64,000 bases of DNA from Tautonia plasticadhaerens (GCF_007752535.1 NZ_CP036426.1:8556001-8620000); one strand, 5' to 3'; counted from the stretch's first letter, positions 51,157 to 60,521 are shown. Notes: generated by a model from the sequence alone, not told the origin. Program-made: numbers and translations.

Positions 51157-52392
51157 TCAGTGCCGGGCGGCGAACCGTTCGAGGTCCTCGTCCTTGGGGA
51201 TGACGGTGATGCCCAGTTCGGTGACGGTGAGCCCCCGGGAGCGGTCGAGGTCCGGGTCGTGGCCGAGCGAGAGGCCGGACGGGATGCGGACGTGCTTGTC
51301 GACGATCGCGCGGCGGACCCGGGCGTGCCGGCCGACCTCGACGCCTTCCAGGAGGATCGAGTCCTCCACCTGGGCGAAGCTGTTGATGCGGACCCCCGGC
51401 GAGAGCAGGCTGCGGTGCACCTGGCCGCCGGAGACGATCGAGCCGTTGCAGACGATGGAGTTGAAGGCCGCCCCGACGCGGTCGCCGTCGGCGTGGACGA
51501 ACTTCGGCGGCGGCAGCGAGGGCTGATAGGTGTGGATCGGCCAGGAGGGGTCGTAGAGGTTCAGGAGCGGGTCGATCTGGATCAGGTCCATGTTGGCCTG
51601 GTAATAGGCGTCCAGCGTGCCCACGTCCCGCCAGTATGCGGCGGCCTTGCGGGCCTCGTCCCGGAAGGGGTAGGCGAAGACGCGGTGCGTGTCCAGCATC
51701 GGCGGGATGATGTCCTTGCCGAAGTCGTGCCGGCTGCCGGAGCGCTGGGCGTCGGAGAGCAGCAGGTCGAACATCAACTGGGTCTTGAAGACGTAGACGC
51801 CCATCGAGGCCAGGGCCAGCCCCGGGTATCCGGGCATCGGGTCGGGGTCGTCCGGCTTCTCCCGGAAGCCGACGACGCGCTGCTGGGCGTCGACGTGCAT
51901 GACGCCGAAGTGCCGGGCCTCCGGCCGGGGGACGGGCAGGCAGGCGATCGTCAGGTCGGCCTCGCGCCGGCGATGCTCGGCGATCATCGCCGCGTAGTTC
52001 ATCGTGTAGATGTGGTCGCCGGCCAGGATCACCGTGTCCCGGCTCTGCTCGCGCTCGATCCGGAAGATGTTCTGGTAGATGGCGTCGGCCGTGCCGGCGT
52101 ACCAACTCTCGGCGATCCGCTGCTCGGGGGGGAGCACCTCGACGAACTCGCCGAGGTTGGGCGTGAGGAACTTCCAGGCCTGGTCGATGTGCCGGTTGAG
52201 GCTGAACCCCTTGTACTGCGGCAGGACGAGCATCTTGCGCAGGTCGGAATTGATGCAGTTGGACAGCGTGAAGTCGATGATCCGATAGACGCCGCCGAAC
52301 GGCACCGCCGGCTTGGCCCGGTCCCGGGTCAGGGGCTCCAGCCGGGTGCCCTTGCCGCCGGCCAGCACGATGGCGATGACGTCCTTCATCAT
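51157..52392 (-). CDS. glgC: Glucose-1-phosphate adenylyltransferase
   Basis: The ATG at 52392 (or 52389) begins MMKDVIAIVLAGGKGTRLEPLT, the normal GlgC start; the much longer open frame is not used. The 411-residue protein has the nucleotidyltransferase signature AGGKGTRL, RDRAKPAVPFGGVYRIIDF (Arg/Lys for regulation and catalysis), AGDHIYTMNY, FREKP and YWRDVGTLDAYYQANM. A C-terminal left-handed beta-helix (VCNGSIVSGGQVHRSLLSPGV) follows. It makes ADP-glucose for glycogen. Glycogen synthase and branching enzyme genes are not adjacent. It is divergent from the Gp37/Gp68 gene. Confidence 0.95.
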   Translation of the reverse strand: MMKDVIAIVLAGGKGTRLEPLTRDRAKPAVPFGGVYRIIDFTLSNCINSDLRKMLVLPQYKGFSLNRHIDQAWKFLTPNLGEFVEVLPPEQRIAESWYAGTADAIYQNIFRIEREQSRDTVILAGDHIYTMNYAAMIAEHRRREADLTIACLPVPRPEARHFGVMHVDAQQRVVGFREKPDDPDPMPGYPGLALASMGVYVFKTQLMFDLLLSDAQRSGSRHDFGKDIIPPMLDTHRVFAYPFRDEARKAAAYWRDVGTLDAYYQANMDLIQIDPLLNLYDPSWPIHTYQPSLPPPKFVHADGDRVGAAFNSIVCNGSIVSGGQVHRSLLSPGVRINSFAQVEDSILLEGVEVGRHARVRRAIVDKHVRIPSGLSLGHDPDLDRSRGLTVTELGITVIPKDEDLERFAARH

Positions 52393-52566
52393 CCCGGGCC
52401 GTCCCCCCCTGCCTCGGACTCGGGCGTCGCCGGAAAGGGCCCGGGAGCCTCGCACGGGGTCCATTCTGCACCACGAGCCGGGCCGAACCAAGGGGTCGCC
52501 CCATCCCCCTCCCCCGGGTATGCTGGGCGGTCGAACTCCCCCCGCCCGGCCGCCCCCGACCGCCCG

Positions 52567-53364
52567 ATGAGCGACCGCACCTCCATCGAATGGGCCGACG
52601 CCAGCTGGAACCCCGTCCGCGGCTGCACCAAGATCAGCCCCGGTTGCAAGCGCTGCTACGCCGAGACCTTCGCCGAGCGCTTCCGGGGCGTCCCCGGTCA
52701 CCCCTACGAGCAGGGCTTCGACCTGACGCTCGTCCCCGGCAAGCTGGCCGAACCCCTCCGATGGGCGTCCCCCCGGATGGTCTTCGTCAACTCGATGAGC
52801 GACCTGTTCCACGAGGATGTGCCGACCGGATACATCCGGTCGGTCGTCGACGTGATGCTGCTGGCCGGCTGGCACACCTATCAGGTCCTGACCAAGCGTC
52901 ATGACCGGCTGCTCGAACTGCTCCGCGGCCCGCTCCGGGACGCCGCCGCCGCCGACCACATCTGGTGGGGCGTCAGCGTCGAGGACCGCCGCCACGGCCT
53001 GCCCCGGGTCGAGCGCCTGCGATCGGCCCCGGCCGCCGTCCGGATGCTCTCCGTCGAGCCGCTGCTCGAAGACCTCGGCCCGATCGACCTGGGCGGCATC
53101 TCCTGGGTCATCGCCGGGGGGGAGAGCGGCCCCGGCGCCCGCCCCATGCACCCCGACTGGGTCCGCTCCCTCCGAGACCGCTGCGCCTCCGCCGGCGCCG
53201 CCTTCTTCTTCAAGCAATGGGGGGGCGTCCGCAAGGCCAGGGCCGGCCGCCTGCTCGACGGCCGGACCCACGACGAAGTCCCCCCCCGCCCCGATCGCCC
53301 GGCCCCGGGCCTCGCCCGGCGTCGGGAGCTGATCGCCGGGGTCGAATCAGCGCGAACGGCCTGA
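52567..53364 (+). CDS. Phage Gp37/Gp68-like (DUF5131) protein
   Basis: The 265-residue protein has the family start TSIEWADASWNPVRGCTKISPGCKRCYAETF, with cysteines 20, 27 and 30 forming a three-Cys motif. FVNSMSDLFHEDVP, WHTYQVLTKRHDRL, WWGVSVEDRRHGLPRV and WVIAGGESGPGARPMHPDW follow. The FFFKQWGG segment near the C-terminus is also typical. The family resembles radical-SAM-like proteins and occurs both in phages and on chromosomes. Activity is not established. No other phage gene lies near, so it is not evidence for a prophage. Confidence 0.9.
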   Translation: MSDRTSIEWADASWNPVRGCTKISPGCKRCYAETFAERFRGVPGHPYEQGFDLTLVPGKLAEPLRWASPRMVFVNSMSDLFHEDVPTGYIRSVVDVMLLAGWHTYQVLTKRHDRLLELLRGPLRDAAAADHIWWGVSVEDRRHGLPRVERLRSAPAAVRMLSVEPLLEDLGPIDLGGISWVIAGGESGPGARPMHPDWVRSLRDRCASAGAAFFFKQWGGVRKARAGRLLDGRTHDEVPPRPDRPAPGLARRRELIAGVESARTA

Positions 53365-53436
53365 GCCGGCGGGATACGGCGTCGGGAGCAGGCCGGGGAG
53401 GCGGCCGGATCGGCCCCGGCCGGGGGCAAGGAGGCG

Positions 53437-53465
53437 TTGGCAGGATCGGCGGTCCCGGCTAGACT
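53437..53465 (+). promoter_or_regulatory. Candidate promoter of the esterase gene
   Basis: TTGGCA (53437-53442), exactly 17-bp spacer, TAGACT (53460-53465), 61 bp before the ATG. Confidence 0.5.
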
Positions 53466-53526
53466 GCCGCCCCGAGCGTCACGGCCGACCACGTCCTGCC
53501 AGGCACCCGACGGGAGCGAGCCACGG

Positions 53527-54597
53527 ATGACCGCCCCGCCGCCGATCCGAGACCGGGCCCGATCGCTGGGCCTGATCGCCCTGGCCCTGCTCGCGCTGGC
53601 CGCGAGGAGGGCCGAGGGGCCGGTGGTGTCCGCGAGGGCCTCCACGGCGTCGGTCCGGTCGGTGGCGAGGATCGGCCGGTCCTCCTCGACGATCGAGGCG
53701 GGCGGGCGGCGGTGGTCCTACGTCGTCCACGCGCCGAGGCAGGCCGGGGGCGATCGGCCGTTGCCGATGGTGCTGGCCCTGCACGGCTCGTCGGGCTCGG
53801 GCGAGGGGTTCCTCGACGACGCCGGGTGGGCCGAGCTGGCGGGGCGTGAGGGCGTCATCGTCGTCGCCCCCGACGGCCTGCCGATGCGGCCCGACGCGGC
53901 GCCGAACCGCGCGGTCAACCCCCGGATCTGGAACAGCGGGCAGCACCCGGCCGACCGGCCCCGCAGCCGGGTCGACGACCTGGCCTTCTTCGACGCCCTG
54001 CTGGTCGAGGTCGCCGGGGCCTGGCCGGTCGACCCGAATCGGATCTACGTCGTCGGCCACTCCAACGGCGGGGCGATGGCCCTCCGGCTGGCGGCGGAGC
54101 GGTCGGGGAGCTTCGCGGCGGTGGCCTCGGTGGCGGCCCTGCGGTACGTCGACCCGCCGGTGGGCGCCCGGGCGGTGCCGATCCTCGCCCTCTTCGGGGG
54201 CGCCGACCCGTTGCTGCCGACCGAGGGAGGGCTGTCAATCCTCCCCTGGGAAGTCCGCCGCACGCCCGAGGTCCTGCCCGAGCTGAAGCGCTGGGCGGAG
54301 GGGCTCGGCTGCCCGACCCACGGGTTCACCTTCGAGCACTTCGACACGGTCCACTCCTACACCTTCCCCCCCGGCCGAGGGGGTGCGTCGCTGTCGATGG
54401 TGCTGCTCGACGGCCACGGCCACGCCTGGCCCGGCGGGAGGGCCCGGCCGGGCGAGGCGATGCTCATCGGCCCCCGCACCGACGCCGTCGACGCCACCGC
54501 CCTGATCTGGGACTTCTTCGACCGGCACCGCCTCGACGCCCCCGCCCCCGGCCTCGTCGACCGCCCCCCGGAGGTTCCGTCGTCCGGGCCGATTTGA
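53527..54597 (+). CDS. Secreted polyhydroxybutyrate-depolymerase / LpqC-like esterase
   Basis: The 356-residue protein has a signal-peptide-like N-terminus (about 10-32). An alpha/beta-hydrolase of the PHB depolymerase (LpqC) family follows. It has the oxyanion LALHGSSGSGEGF near 83-95, VVAPDGLPMRPD, DDLAFFDALL, and the nucleophile elbow VVGHSNGGAMAL with Ser179. ILALFGGADPLLP carries the acid Asp, and LDGHGHAWPGG the catalytic His. Substrate may be a short polyester, a feruloyl ester or a similar ester. It is followed by an alkaline phosphatase gene 56 bp on, so an operon is possible. Confidence 0.88.
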   Translation: MTAPPPIRDRARSLGLIALALLALAARRAEGPVVSARASTASVRSVARIGRSSSTIEAGGRRWSYVVHAPRQAGGDRPLPMVLALHGSSGSGEGFLDDAGWAELAGREGVIVVAPDGLPMRPDAAPNRAVNPRIWNSGQHPADRPRSRVDDLAFFDALLVEVAGAWPVDPNRIYVVGHSNGGAMALRLAAERSGSFAAVASVAALRYVDPPVGARAVPILALFGGADPLLPTEGGLSILPWEVRRTPEVLPELKRWAEGLGCPTHGFTFEHFDTVHSYTFPPGRGGASLSMVLLDGHGHAWPGGRARPGEAMLIGPRTDAVDATALIWDFFDRHRLDAPAPGLVDRPPEVPSSGPI

Positions 54598-54603
54598 TAG
54601 GCT
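54575..54603 (+). promoter_or_regulatory. Candidate promoter of the alkaline phosphatase gene
   Basis: TTCCGT (54575-54580), 17-bp spacer, TAGGCT (54598-54603). It overlaps the end of the esterase gene. Weak at -35. The gene could equally be read from the esterase promoter. Confidence 0.3.
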
Positions 54604-54653
54604 CTCGGGGACCTCGGTCCCCGGCCCGATCGACCCCGACGAGACCCGCCCTC

Positions 54654-56369
54654 ATGACCCCCGCCCCGCTGAACCGACCCGCCCTCGCCCTCGCCCTCGC
54701 CCTGGCGACGCTGCTCGCCCTCCCCCTCGGCACCCGGGCCGACGACGTCCTGAAGGCCATGCAGGCCGAGGCCGTCGCCTCCAGGGACAGCGAGGCCGAC
54801 CGCCCCTACCACTTCGGCACCCAGGGGCCCGGCGGCGTCTTCTCCAACCACACCAGCCACACCAACCGACTGGTGCCGGTCATCACCCTCGGCCGGCCGG
54901 TCGAGCTGGGGAGCATCACCGGGGAGAACAGCCCCTACCGATCCGCCGATCGGCTGGAGCAGCTCTATGGCGCCCTGCCCGAGCACACCCTCGACCCCGA
55001 GGCCGAGTACGGCGACCAGTCCGACCTGTATCGCCTCCAGAAACTCGCGGTCGAGAACGGGGCCAGGCACCTGTTCGTGGTCCTCTTCGACGGCATGGAC
55101 TGGGAGGCGCTGAAGGCCGCCGCGATCGTCCGCAGCGGCAAGGTCGACGACCAGGGCATCCTCGCCGCCCCCCTGCTCGCGGCCGGCACCGACGCCGACG
55201 GCACGATCGCCGTCGGCTCGGTCGTCACCAGCCCGACGCACGACGAGGCGGACGTGGACCTCGACGAGCAGACCATCGGCATCCCCGAGGACTCCCTCCG
55301 GGGCGGCTACGACCCCCGGTTCGCCGGCACCGGCCCGTTCCGGGCCCCCGAGCTCGACGCCCCCGGCTACCTGCGGGGCCAGTCGGCCACCGACGAGGAA
55401 CTCCGGCGGCTGCACGACCTCGGCGGCGTTCCCCACGCCTACACCGACAGCTCGTGCAGCGCCGCCGAGATCGCCTCGGGGGTCAAGAGCTACAACAACT
55501 CGGTCAACGTCGGCCCCGACGGCTCGTTCGTCGCCCCCGTCTTCCACGACCTCCAGCGCGACGGCTGGAAGGTCGGCACCGTCACCAGCGTCCCGTTCAA
55601 CCACGCCTCCCCCGCCGCCATGTACGCCCGGAACGTCCACCGCGACGACTACCAGGACCTCGCCCGGGACATGCTCGGCCTGCCGAGCATCGCCGTCGAG
55701 AAGGGCGCCCCGGCGGTGCCCGGCCTCGACGTGGTGATCGGCACCGGCTTCGGCCAGACCGGCAACCTCCAGGCGCTCCAGCGCCGCCAGGGGACCAACG
55801 CCGTCGCCGGCAACACCTACATCACCGACGAGGATCTCGAAACCATCGACTCCCGCAACGGCGGCAAGTATTCCGTCGCCCTCCGGACCGCCGGAGAGGC
55901 CGGGGACGAGGTCCTCGACGCCGCCGCCCGCCGGGCCGCCGCCGAGGGGCTCCGCCTCTTCGGCTTCTTCGGCTCCCCCTTCGGCCACCTGCCCTACCGG
56001 ACCGCCGACGGCGCCTACGACCCCGCCCCCGGCCTCTCCGGCGAGGCCGAGGAGTACGTCGCCGCCGACATCGCCGAGAATCCCACCCTCGTCGAGATGA
56101 CCCGGGCCGCCCTGGCCGTCCTCGGCTCCGAACCCGAGACGCCCTTCGCCCTGTTCGTCGAGGCCGGCGACGTGGACTGGGCCCTGCACGACAACAACCT
56201 GGACGACGCCGTCGGCGCCATCTTCTCCGGGGAGGCCGCCATCCGGGCCATCGTCGAGTGGGTCGAGGCCAACAGCTCCTGGGACGAATCGGCCGTGATC
56301 ATCACCGCCGACCACGGCCACTACCTCGTCCTCGACGACCCTCACGCCCTGGCCGGTTCCGATCGCTGA
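54654..56369 (+). CDS. Alkaline phosphatase family protein
   Basis: The 571-residue protein has a signal peptide (about 1-29, ending TRA). The alkaline phosphatase metal and catalytic sites appear as VVLFDGMDW, TDSSCSAAEIASGVKSYNN (Ser after TD as nucleophile; the usual following AA is SC), NHASPAAMYARNVHRDDY, EAGDVDWALHDNN and ITADHGHYLV. A glycine/acid-rich insert (TGFGQTGNLQAL) lies in between. It should be exported and hydrolyse phosphomonoesters. Longer than E. coli PhoA (about 470). No Pho-box could be recognised, and no pst or pho regulator genes are near. It is convergent with the ceramidase-like gene, 46 bp apart. Confidence 0.9.
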   Translation: MTPAPLNRPALALALALATLLALPLGTRADDVLKAMQAEAVASRDSEADRPYHFGTQGPGGVFSNHTSHTNRLVPVITLGRPVELGSITGENSPYRSADRLEQLYGALPEHTLDPEAEYGDQSDLYRLQKLAVENGARHLFVVLFDGMDWEALKAAAIVRSGKVDDQGILAAPLLAAGTDADGTIAVGSVVTSPTHDEADVDLDEQTIGIPEDSLRGGYDPRFAGTGPFRAPELDAPGYLRGQSATDEELRRLHDLGGVPHAYTDSSCSAAEIASGVKSYNNSVNVGPDGSFVAPVFHDLQRDGWKVGTVTSVPFNHASPAAMYARNVHRDDYQDLARDMLGLPSIAVEKGAPAVPGLDVVIGTGFGQTGNLQALQRRQGTNAVAGNTYITDEDLETIDSRNGGKYSVALRTAGEAGDEVLDAAARRAAAEGLRLFGFFGSPFGHLPYRTADGAYDPAPGLSGEAEEYVAADIAENPTLVEMTRAALAVLGSEPETPFALFVEAGDVDWALHDNNLDDAVGAIFSGEAAIRAIVEWVEANSSWDESAVIITADHGHYLVLDDPHALAGSDR

Positions 56370-56415
56370 GGCGTCCCCCGGGGGGGGAAGGCCGCCCGGC
56401 CTCCTCCCCGCCCGA

Positions 56416-57879
56416 TCAGGGCTCCGGCCAGAGGGCGTTGATCGCCTCGACGGTGCGGTCCACGAGCACCTGGCCGCCCTCGGGCCCCACCACGCTGCTC
56501 TCGACGATGGCGCTGTACCCGCCCCCCTGCACCGCGCGGGGCGTCGGCAGGTAGGTGCCGGGGCCGGCGAGCTGGATGACGAACGTCTGCAGCGCCCGGC
56601 TCCGGGCCTTCATCTGGAGGCCGTACGAGGTGAACAGCTCGAAGTCGTTGGTGGCGATCGCCACGTCGCCGATCCGGATCGCGTGCAGCTCCATCGCGTA
56701 GGGGGCGACCTCGCCCGATCGCTGGCGGTCGTAGCGGTCGACGACTTCCTGATGCCAGAGCATCCGGCGACGGCTGGCGGGGTCCGCCGAGAGAGCCTCG
56801 ACCTGCTCCGTCGCGTCCTCATATTCCTCTTCGGTCACCCGGCGCACCGGCAGCTCGATCGTCCGGACCGTGTGGGCCATCGGCACGTCGTCGCGGATCT
56901 CCTGCCGGGCGCCCTCGAAGGCCTCCTCCCAGGCCCGGACGACCCGGCGGGCCAGCTCGTCCAGGCGGTCGAGGCCCCTGAGCGTCCGCATCCGCTCCTC
57001 GGCCCGTTCCCGGAACATCAGGTGGGGCGACTGGTCGCCGGCGGCGCCCGTCCAGCCGAGCACGTGGAGTTGCTCGCCGTGGCGGGCCCTGAGCGACTCC
57101 CGGACCTGGTGCCAGAAGTCGGCGTTGACCGCCGACCTCCCCTCGACCTCCTGGGACGGGCAGGCGACGTTGATCGCCGTCGCCAGCAGCGCGCCGTCCT
57201 CCCCCCAGAAGAACAGGACCTCGACGCCGTGGTCCTCGAACCCTTCGAGATCCCGGAAGTCGGGCCGGTCGGTGGGGCCGTACATGACCGCCCGGCCGTC
57301 GTCGTAGACGGCCCGGCGGTTCTGGGCCACCACGGCGTGCCCCAGGCCCCAGCCGACGGTCGAGGGCGCCCGGCCTTCCCAGGCCGTCGCCGCCGCCTCG
57401 GCGACCCGGTCGACGAGGAACTCCACGTACTCGGCGGGCCGGATGATGCCGTCCTCGGGCAAGTCGTACTGCCCTTCGACGAGCACCGGGGCCGTGTGCG
57501 TGTGGGTGGCGCTGAGGATGAGCTTGCGGGGGTCGAAGTCGGGGAGCCGGTCTCCCAGCCGTCGCCTCACCCGGTCGACCAGCCCCTCCCGGATCGCCAC
57601 CAGGTCGCAGGAGACGAGGATCGCCTGGTCGACCACCTCATCCCCCTGGCGGGCCTCGATGGCCAGGGCGGTGGCCGTGACGGGGCTCTCCACCTGCTCG
57701 GCGATCCGGGTCGTCATCTGGCCCGAGAGGGCGACCGGGCGGTCGGGGGTGATGCTGGTCGTCGCCGCCCCGACCCGCAGCTCGGCCGAGCGGCCCGGTG
57801 CCGGGGAGAGGGCCGGCAGCAGCAGCGCCAGCAGCACCGGGATCGGCGTCCGGCGCGAAGCCCTCGTCGTCTTCGTCAT
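56416..57879 (-). CDS. Secreted neutral/alkaline ceramidase-like protein
   Basis: The ATG at 57879 is preceded by AGGAG 8 bases upstream; the longer frame is not used. The 487-residue protein has a signal peptide (about 1-31, ending RSA). The neutral ceramidase N-terminal pattern follows: LRVGAATTSITPDRPVALSG, LVSCDLVAI, LILSATHTHTAPVLVEG (zinc His motif), NVACPSQEVEGRSAVNADFW and GWTGAAGDQSP. This N-terminal-only form is widespread in planctomycetes, and the substrate is often unknown rather than ceramide. Homology is clear, activity is inferred. Confidence 0.88.
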   Translation of the reverse strand: MTKTTRASRRTPIPVLLALLLPALSPAPGRSAELRVGAATTSITPDRPVALSGQMTTRIAEQVESPVTATALAIEARQGDEVVDQAILVSCDLVAIREGLVDRVRRRLGDRLPDFDPRKLILSATHTHTAPVLVEGQYDLPEDGIIRPAEYVEFLVDRVAEAAATAWEGRAPSTVGWGLGHAVVAQNRRAVYDDGRAVMYGPTDRPDFRDLEGFEDHGVEVLFFWGEDGALLATAINVACPSQEVEGRSAVNADFWHQVRESLRARHGEQLHVLGWTGAAGDQSPHLMFRERAEERMRTLRGLDRLDELARRVVRAWEEAFEGARQEIRDDVPMAHTVRTIELPVRRVTEEEYEDATEQVEALSADPASRRRMLWHQEVVDRYDRQRSGEVAPYAMELHAIRIGDVAIATNDFELFTSYGLQMKARSRALQTFVIQLAGPGTYLPTPRAVQGGGYSAIVESSVVGPEGGQVLVDRTVEAINALWPEP

Positions 57880-58123
57880 GGAGGCACTCCTCGGGCCTTC
57901 GGGGGGCCCGGATCGGGGGGGCCGGGGGCGAGGGATCGTCTCCGGAGGGCGCTCGACGCCGCCGACTCCGAACGCCGCCACCATCGCCCGGCGGGGGGCT
58001 CGAAACGAGGCGCGAGCTTAAGGCCCCCCGGGATCGGTCACAAGGCCCCGAGCCCCCGGCATCGGGAGGATCCTCGGGATGCCCGGGAGTTCCGGGAGTC
58101 GGGGAGCGGGATCGGGGCGGTCG

Positions 58124-59599
58124 TCAGCGTCTCCGCAGCGGTCGGCGGCCCCGGCGACCGGACGAGCCGGGCATCGGGGGGCGTCCGGGGGCGGGCCGGT
58201 CGGGGCTCGGGGAGGGCCCGGTGCGCTCCGAGGCGCCGGCCGGGTCGTCCGGTAATCCGTTTCGTAACGCATGAAATTCTAGGGGATTATGCGTCGATTT
58301 GCGTGCCAGTTCGACCCTCGAAATGGGTTCGCTCCGTCGCGGCGCACCGGGGAAGGCGGCCGGTCGATCGTCGTCGGCCGGGTCGGCTTCGGGGAGGGCC
58401 TCCGGGGGCTCGACGGCCGGGCTCGGCCCGGCCGGAAGGATGCCCTCCGGCCCCGGCTCGGGCTCGATGGGAGGAGACTCGGGAGGGGTCGAGGTCGACT
58501 CGCCGGGCGGCGATGTCGGGTCGATCGCGGCGTCGGGATCCTCGGCGTGGTGGCCGTCGGAGCCGGGGTCGGCCGGGGCGAGGTCGACCCGCTCGAAGCC
58601 GGGGGGGGCGGCGTCGCTGTCCAGCTCTCGCCACCAGCCGCCGCCGACCGGGACCCGGGGGATGGAGCAGTGGCGGGCCTCCTTGGCGATGGCGAGGTGC
58701 TCCCGGAGCCGGCGGTCCCGGAGGTTCAGGAACTGCCGGACGGCGGCGTTGCAGGAGCGGTCGGCGTCGCGGGCGTACCGGTGGCGCAGCTCCCCGTCCC
58801 TGGAGGCGTCGGCGGCGAGGGCCCGGATGACGACCGCCTCGCGCTCGGGTCCCTCGGCCCGCTCCCAGGATTCCTCCCGGAGCCCGGCCAGCCGGTCGAC
58901 CTGGTCGGCGATGAAGGCGCGGAGCGCGGCCCGGGCCCCGGCCGGGTCGGCCGGCACGGGAACCTCCCCCGGGGCGTCGGGGATGCGGGTCACGGTGGTC
59001 GGGGAGCAGGAGGCGGCCAGCCTCCAGAGCAGGCGGACCCCCGGCTCGGCGTCGGGGCCGGGGAGCCCGTCGGGCAGGCCGAGCAGGAGCTGGGCCCGGA
59101 GGACGGTCCGCTGGTCCCAGCCGTTGCCGAGCCGGAGCGGGGCGTCGAACGCCTCCCATCGGCGGATCAGCCAGTCGCAGCCGAAGGCGGTGGCTTCGAG
59201 GTCGAGCACCGTGTTCGACGGGTCCCTGTCCAGGTCCTGCGCCTTGCGGCGGGCGCGGTGCTGCTGGGTCGACTCCCAGCGCCGAACCGCCTCCCGGGCG
59301 GAGTCGGCCCGGGTCCGCTCCCAGGCCCGGTCGAGCCGGTCGAGCGTGACCGAGCCCACGGCCGCGCGGCGGACCAGGTGCTCCTCGACCACGTTGTCCG
59401 GCCCCGACTCCTTCCGCCACCGGGCCATCGCCGCCCGGTACGCCTGCCGGTCCTCCTCGGGCACGACCACCGCGCAGGCCATCCCGTGCCGCAGCCCGTT
59501 GCGACGGCTCCGCTGCTTCCCCTCGGCCGTCCTCGGCCCGGTGGACTTCTGCGCGTTGGCCCGGTTGGCCTCGACCTGCTTCGGCGACGGCGTGCCCAT
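58124..59599 (-). CDS. KSTGPRT-type hypothetical protein with a repeat-derived C-terminus
   Basis: The 491-residue protein starts MGTPSPKQVEANRANAQKSTG, then PRTAEGKQRSRRNGLRHGMA. This signature marks a large multi-copy family of unknown function in planctomycetes and acidobacteria. Residues 40-310 are Arg/Glu/Asp-rich and helical. From about 330 on the sequence is Pro/Glu/Asp/Ser-rich and disordered. Near the C-terminus (about residues 415-425) the sequence APRRSEPIS is encoded by the dispersed repeat at 58318-58350. Thus the repeat has become part of the reading frame. The family is often found near mobile or rearranged DNA. Function unknown. Confidence 0.8.
   Translation of the reverse strand: MGTPSPKQVEANRANAQKSTGPRTAEGKQRSRRNGLRHGMACAVVVPEEDRQAYRAAMARWRKESGPDNVVEEHLVRRAAVGSVTLDRLDRAWERTRADSAREAVRRWESTQQHRARRKAQDLDRDPSNTVLDLEATAFGCDWLIRRWEAFDAPLRLGNGWDQRTVLRAQLLLGLPDGLPGPDAEPGVRLLWRLAASCSPTTVTRIPDAPGEVPVPADPAGARAALRAFIADQVDRLAGLREESWERAEGPEREAVVIRALAADASRDGELRHRYARDADRSCNAAVRQFLNLRDRRLREHLAIAKEARHCSIPRVPVGGGWWRELDSDAAPPGFERVDLAPADPGSDGHHAEDPDAAIDPTSPPGESTSTPPESPPIEPEPGPEGILPAGPSPAVEPPEALPEADPADDDRPAAFPGAPRRSEPISRVELARKSTHNPLEFHALRNGLPDDPAGASERTGPSPSPDRPAPGRPPMPGSSGRRGRRPLRRR
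58318..58350. repeat. Dispersed repeat, copy C, inside a coding region
   Basis: Identical over 33 bases to copy A at 1388-1420. On the minus strand it contains GAGCGAACCCATTTC and is translated in frame as part of the KSTGPRT-type protein. TTTGCG lies upstream at the same side as in copies A and B. Confidence 0.85.
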
Positions 59600-60010
59600 G
59601 GTGTAATTCCCCGGTGTTCATCCGGCCGCCGCCCGGCGTCGGGACCGCGTCGTCCCGCCCGTCCGGCCTCGGCCGTACACCCTTAAGATCAGGAAATCGG
59701 GCCCCCGCAGTCACTTTTTCCGCCGACCAGGCCGAGAATTCCCCCCGGCCCCGGCACGATCTCGGCGGCGGGTGGCCGAGCACGTTTGTCGCCTCCTGTT
59801 CGTCCGCCTCTCCCCGGGATTTCAGTTGCACCGTCGCAGGAATCAACGGATGATCGAATCCTTGAGGCGGGTTTGCACGGGTGATCAGTGGTGTTCTTCC
59901 ACAGAGCCTCGTCCGCCGAAACACGGTGAGGCGACAACCCAGGCATCACGAGCGACGGGGTCGCGTGCTTCGCGTTGCAACTCCGCAATCGCAGTTCTCC
60001 AACCGAGAGT
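59600..60010. other. Intergenic region between KSTGPRT-type gene and yiaA
   Basis: No gene is seen. Base composition drops in G/C toward the yiaA side. It must contain divergent promoters, but none matches consensus well enough to call. Confidence 0.4.
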
Positions 60011-60430
60011 ATGCCGATGAAATCCTATGCGCCGCGACCGACCCTACCATTCATTGGCGCGTCTTGGGCGGCGTTGCTCGTCGGGGTGGTGGCGTACCTC
60101 GTCGGCCTCTGGAACGCGGGGATGCAGCTCAACGAGAAGGGCTATTACTTCACGATCCTGATGTACGGCCTCTTCTCGGCCGTTTCCCTCCAGAAGTCAG
60201 TTCGCGATCGGATGCATGGCCTCCCGGTCACGGACATCTACTTCGGCTTGTGCTGGGCTTCGCTCGGGCTGTCCATCTTGCTGCTGGCAGTTGGACTGTG
60301 GAATGCCGAACTCCTCTTGAGCGAAAAGGGATTCTACGCGATGTCCTTCGTGCTCAGCTTGTTTGCGGCGGTTGCGGTCCAGAAGAACGTCCGGGATGTC
60401 GAGCCGATTCCCGATGATCAGCAGGCCTGA
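60011..60430 (+). CDS. yiaA: YiaA-type inner membrane protein
   Basis: The 139-residue protein (start at 60011 or at the ATG at 60017) has two copies of the YiaA/B two-helix module. The first is [20 protein letters not shown] with [22 protein letters not shown]; the second [20 protein letters not shown] with [22 protein letters not shown]. The two GLWNA / EKG(Y/F)Y / QK pairs are diagnostic and align along the whole length of E. coli YiaA. Four transmembrane helices result. Function in E. coli is unknown. The gene is less GC-rich than the rest of the window and sits in an accessory region, which suggests transfer. Confidence 0.9.
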   Translation: MPMKSYAPRPTLPFIGASWAALLVGVVAYLVGLWNAGMQLNEKGYYFTILMYGLFSAVSLQKSVRDRMHGLPVTDIYFGLCWASLGLSILLLAVGLWNAELLLSEKGFYAMSFVLSLFAAVAVQKNVRDVEPIPDDQQA

Positions 60431-60521
60431 GCCGGGCGGGTGGCCGGGAGAGCCCCGTCTCCTGGCCACCTCCTCAATCGCACTCGACCGGGCTGGGGTC
60501 GTCCCGATCCCAGCCACCCCG

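Noticed and set aside
52567-53364. Prophage suspected from the Gp37/Gp68-like gene
   Set aside because: No integrase, capsid, tail or lysis genes around; the family is common on bacterial chromosomes.
54357-56345. 662-codon minus-strand frame opposite the alkaline phosphatase
   Set aside because: Gly/Val/Asp-rich antisense shadow; the phosphatase motifs are on the plus strand.
56683-58830. 715-codon plus-strand frame opposite the ceramidase-like gene
   Set aside because: Antisense shadow; no ribosome binding site or domain.
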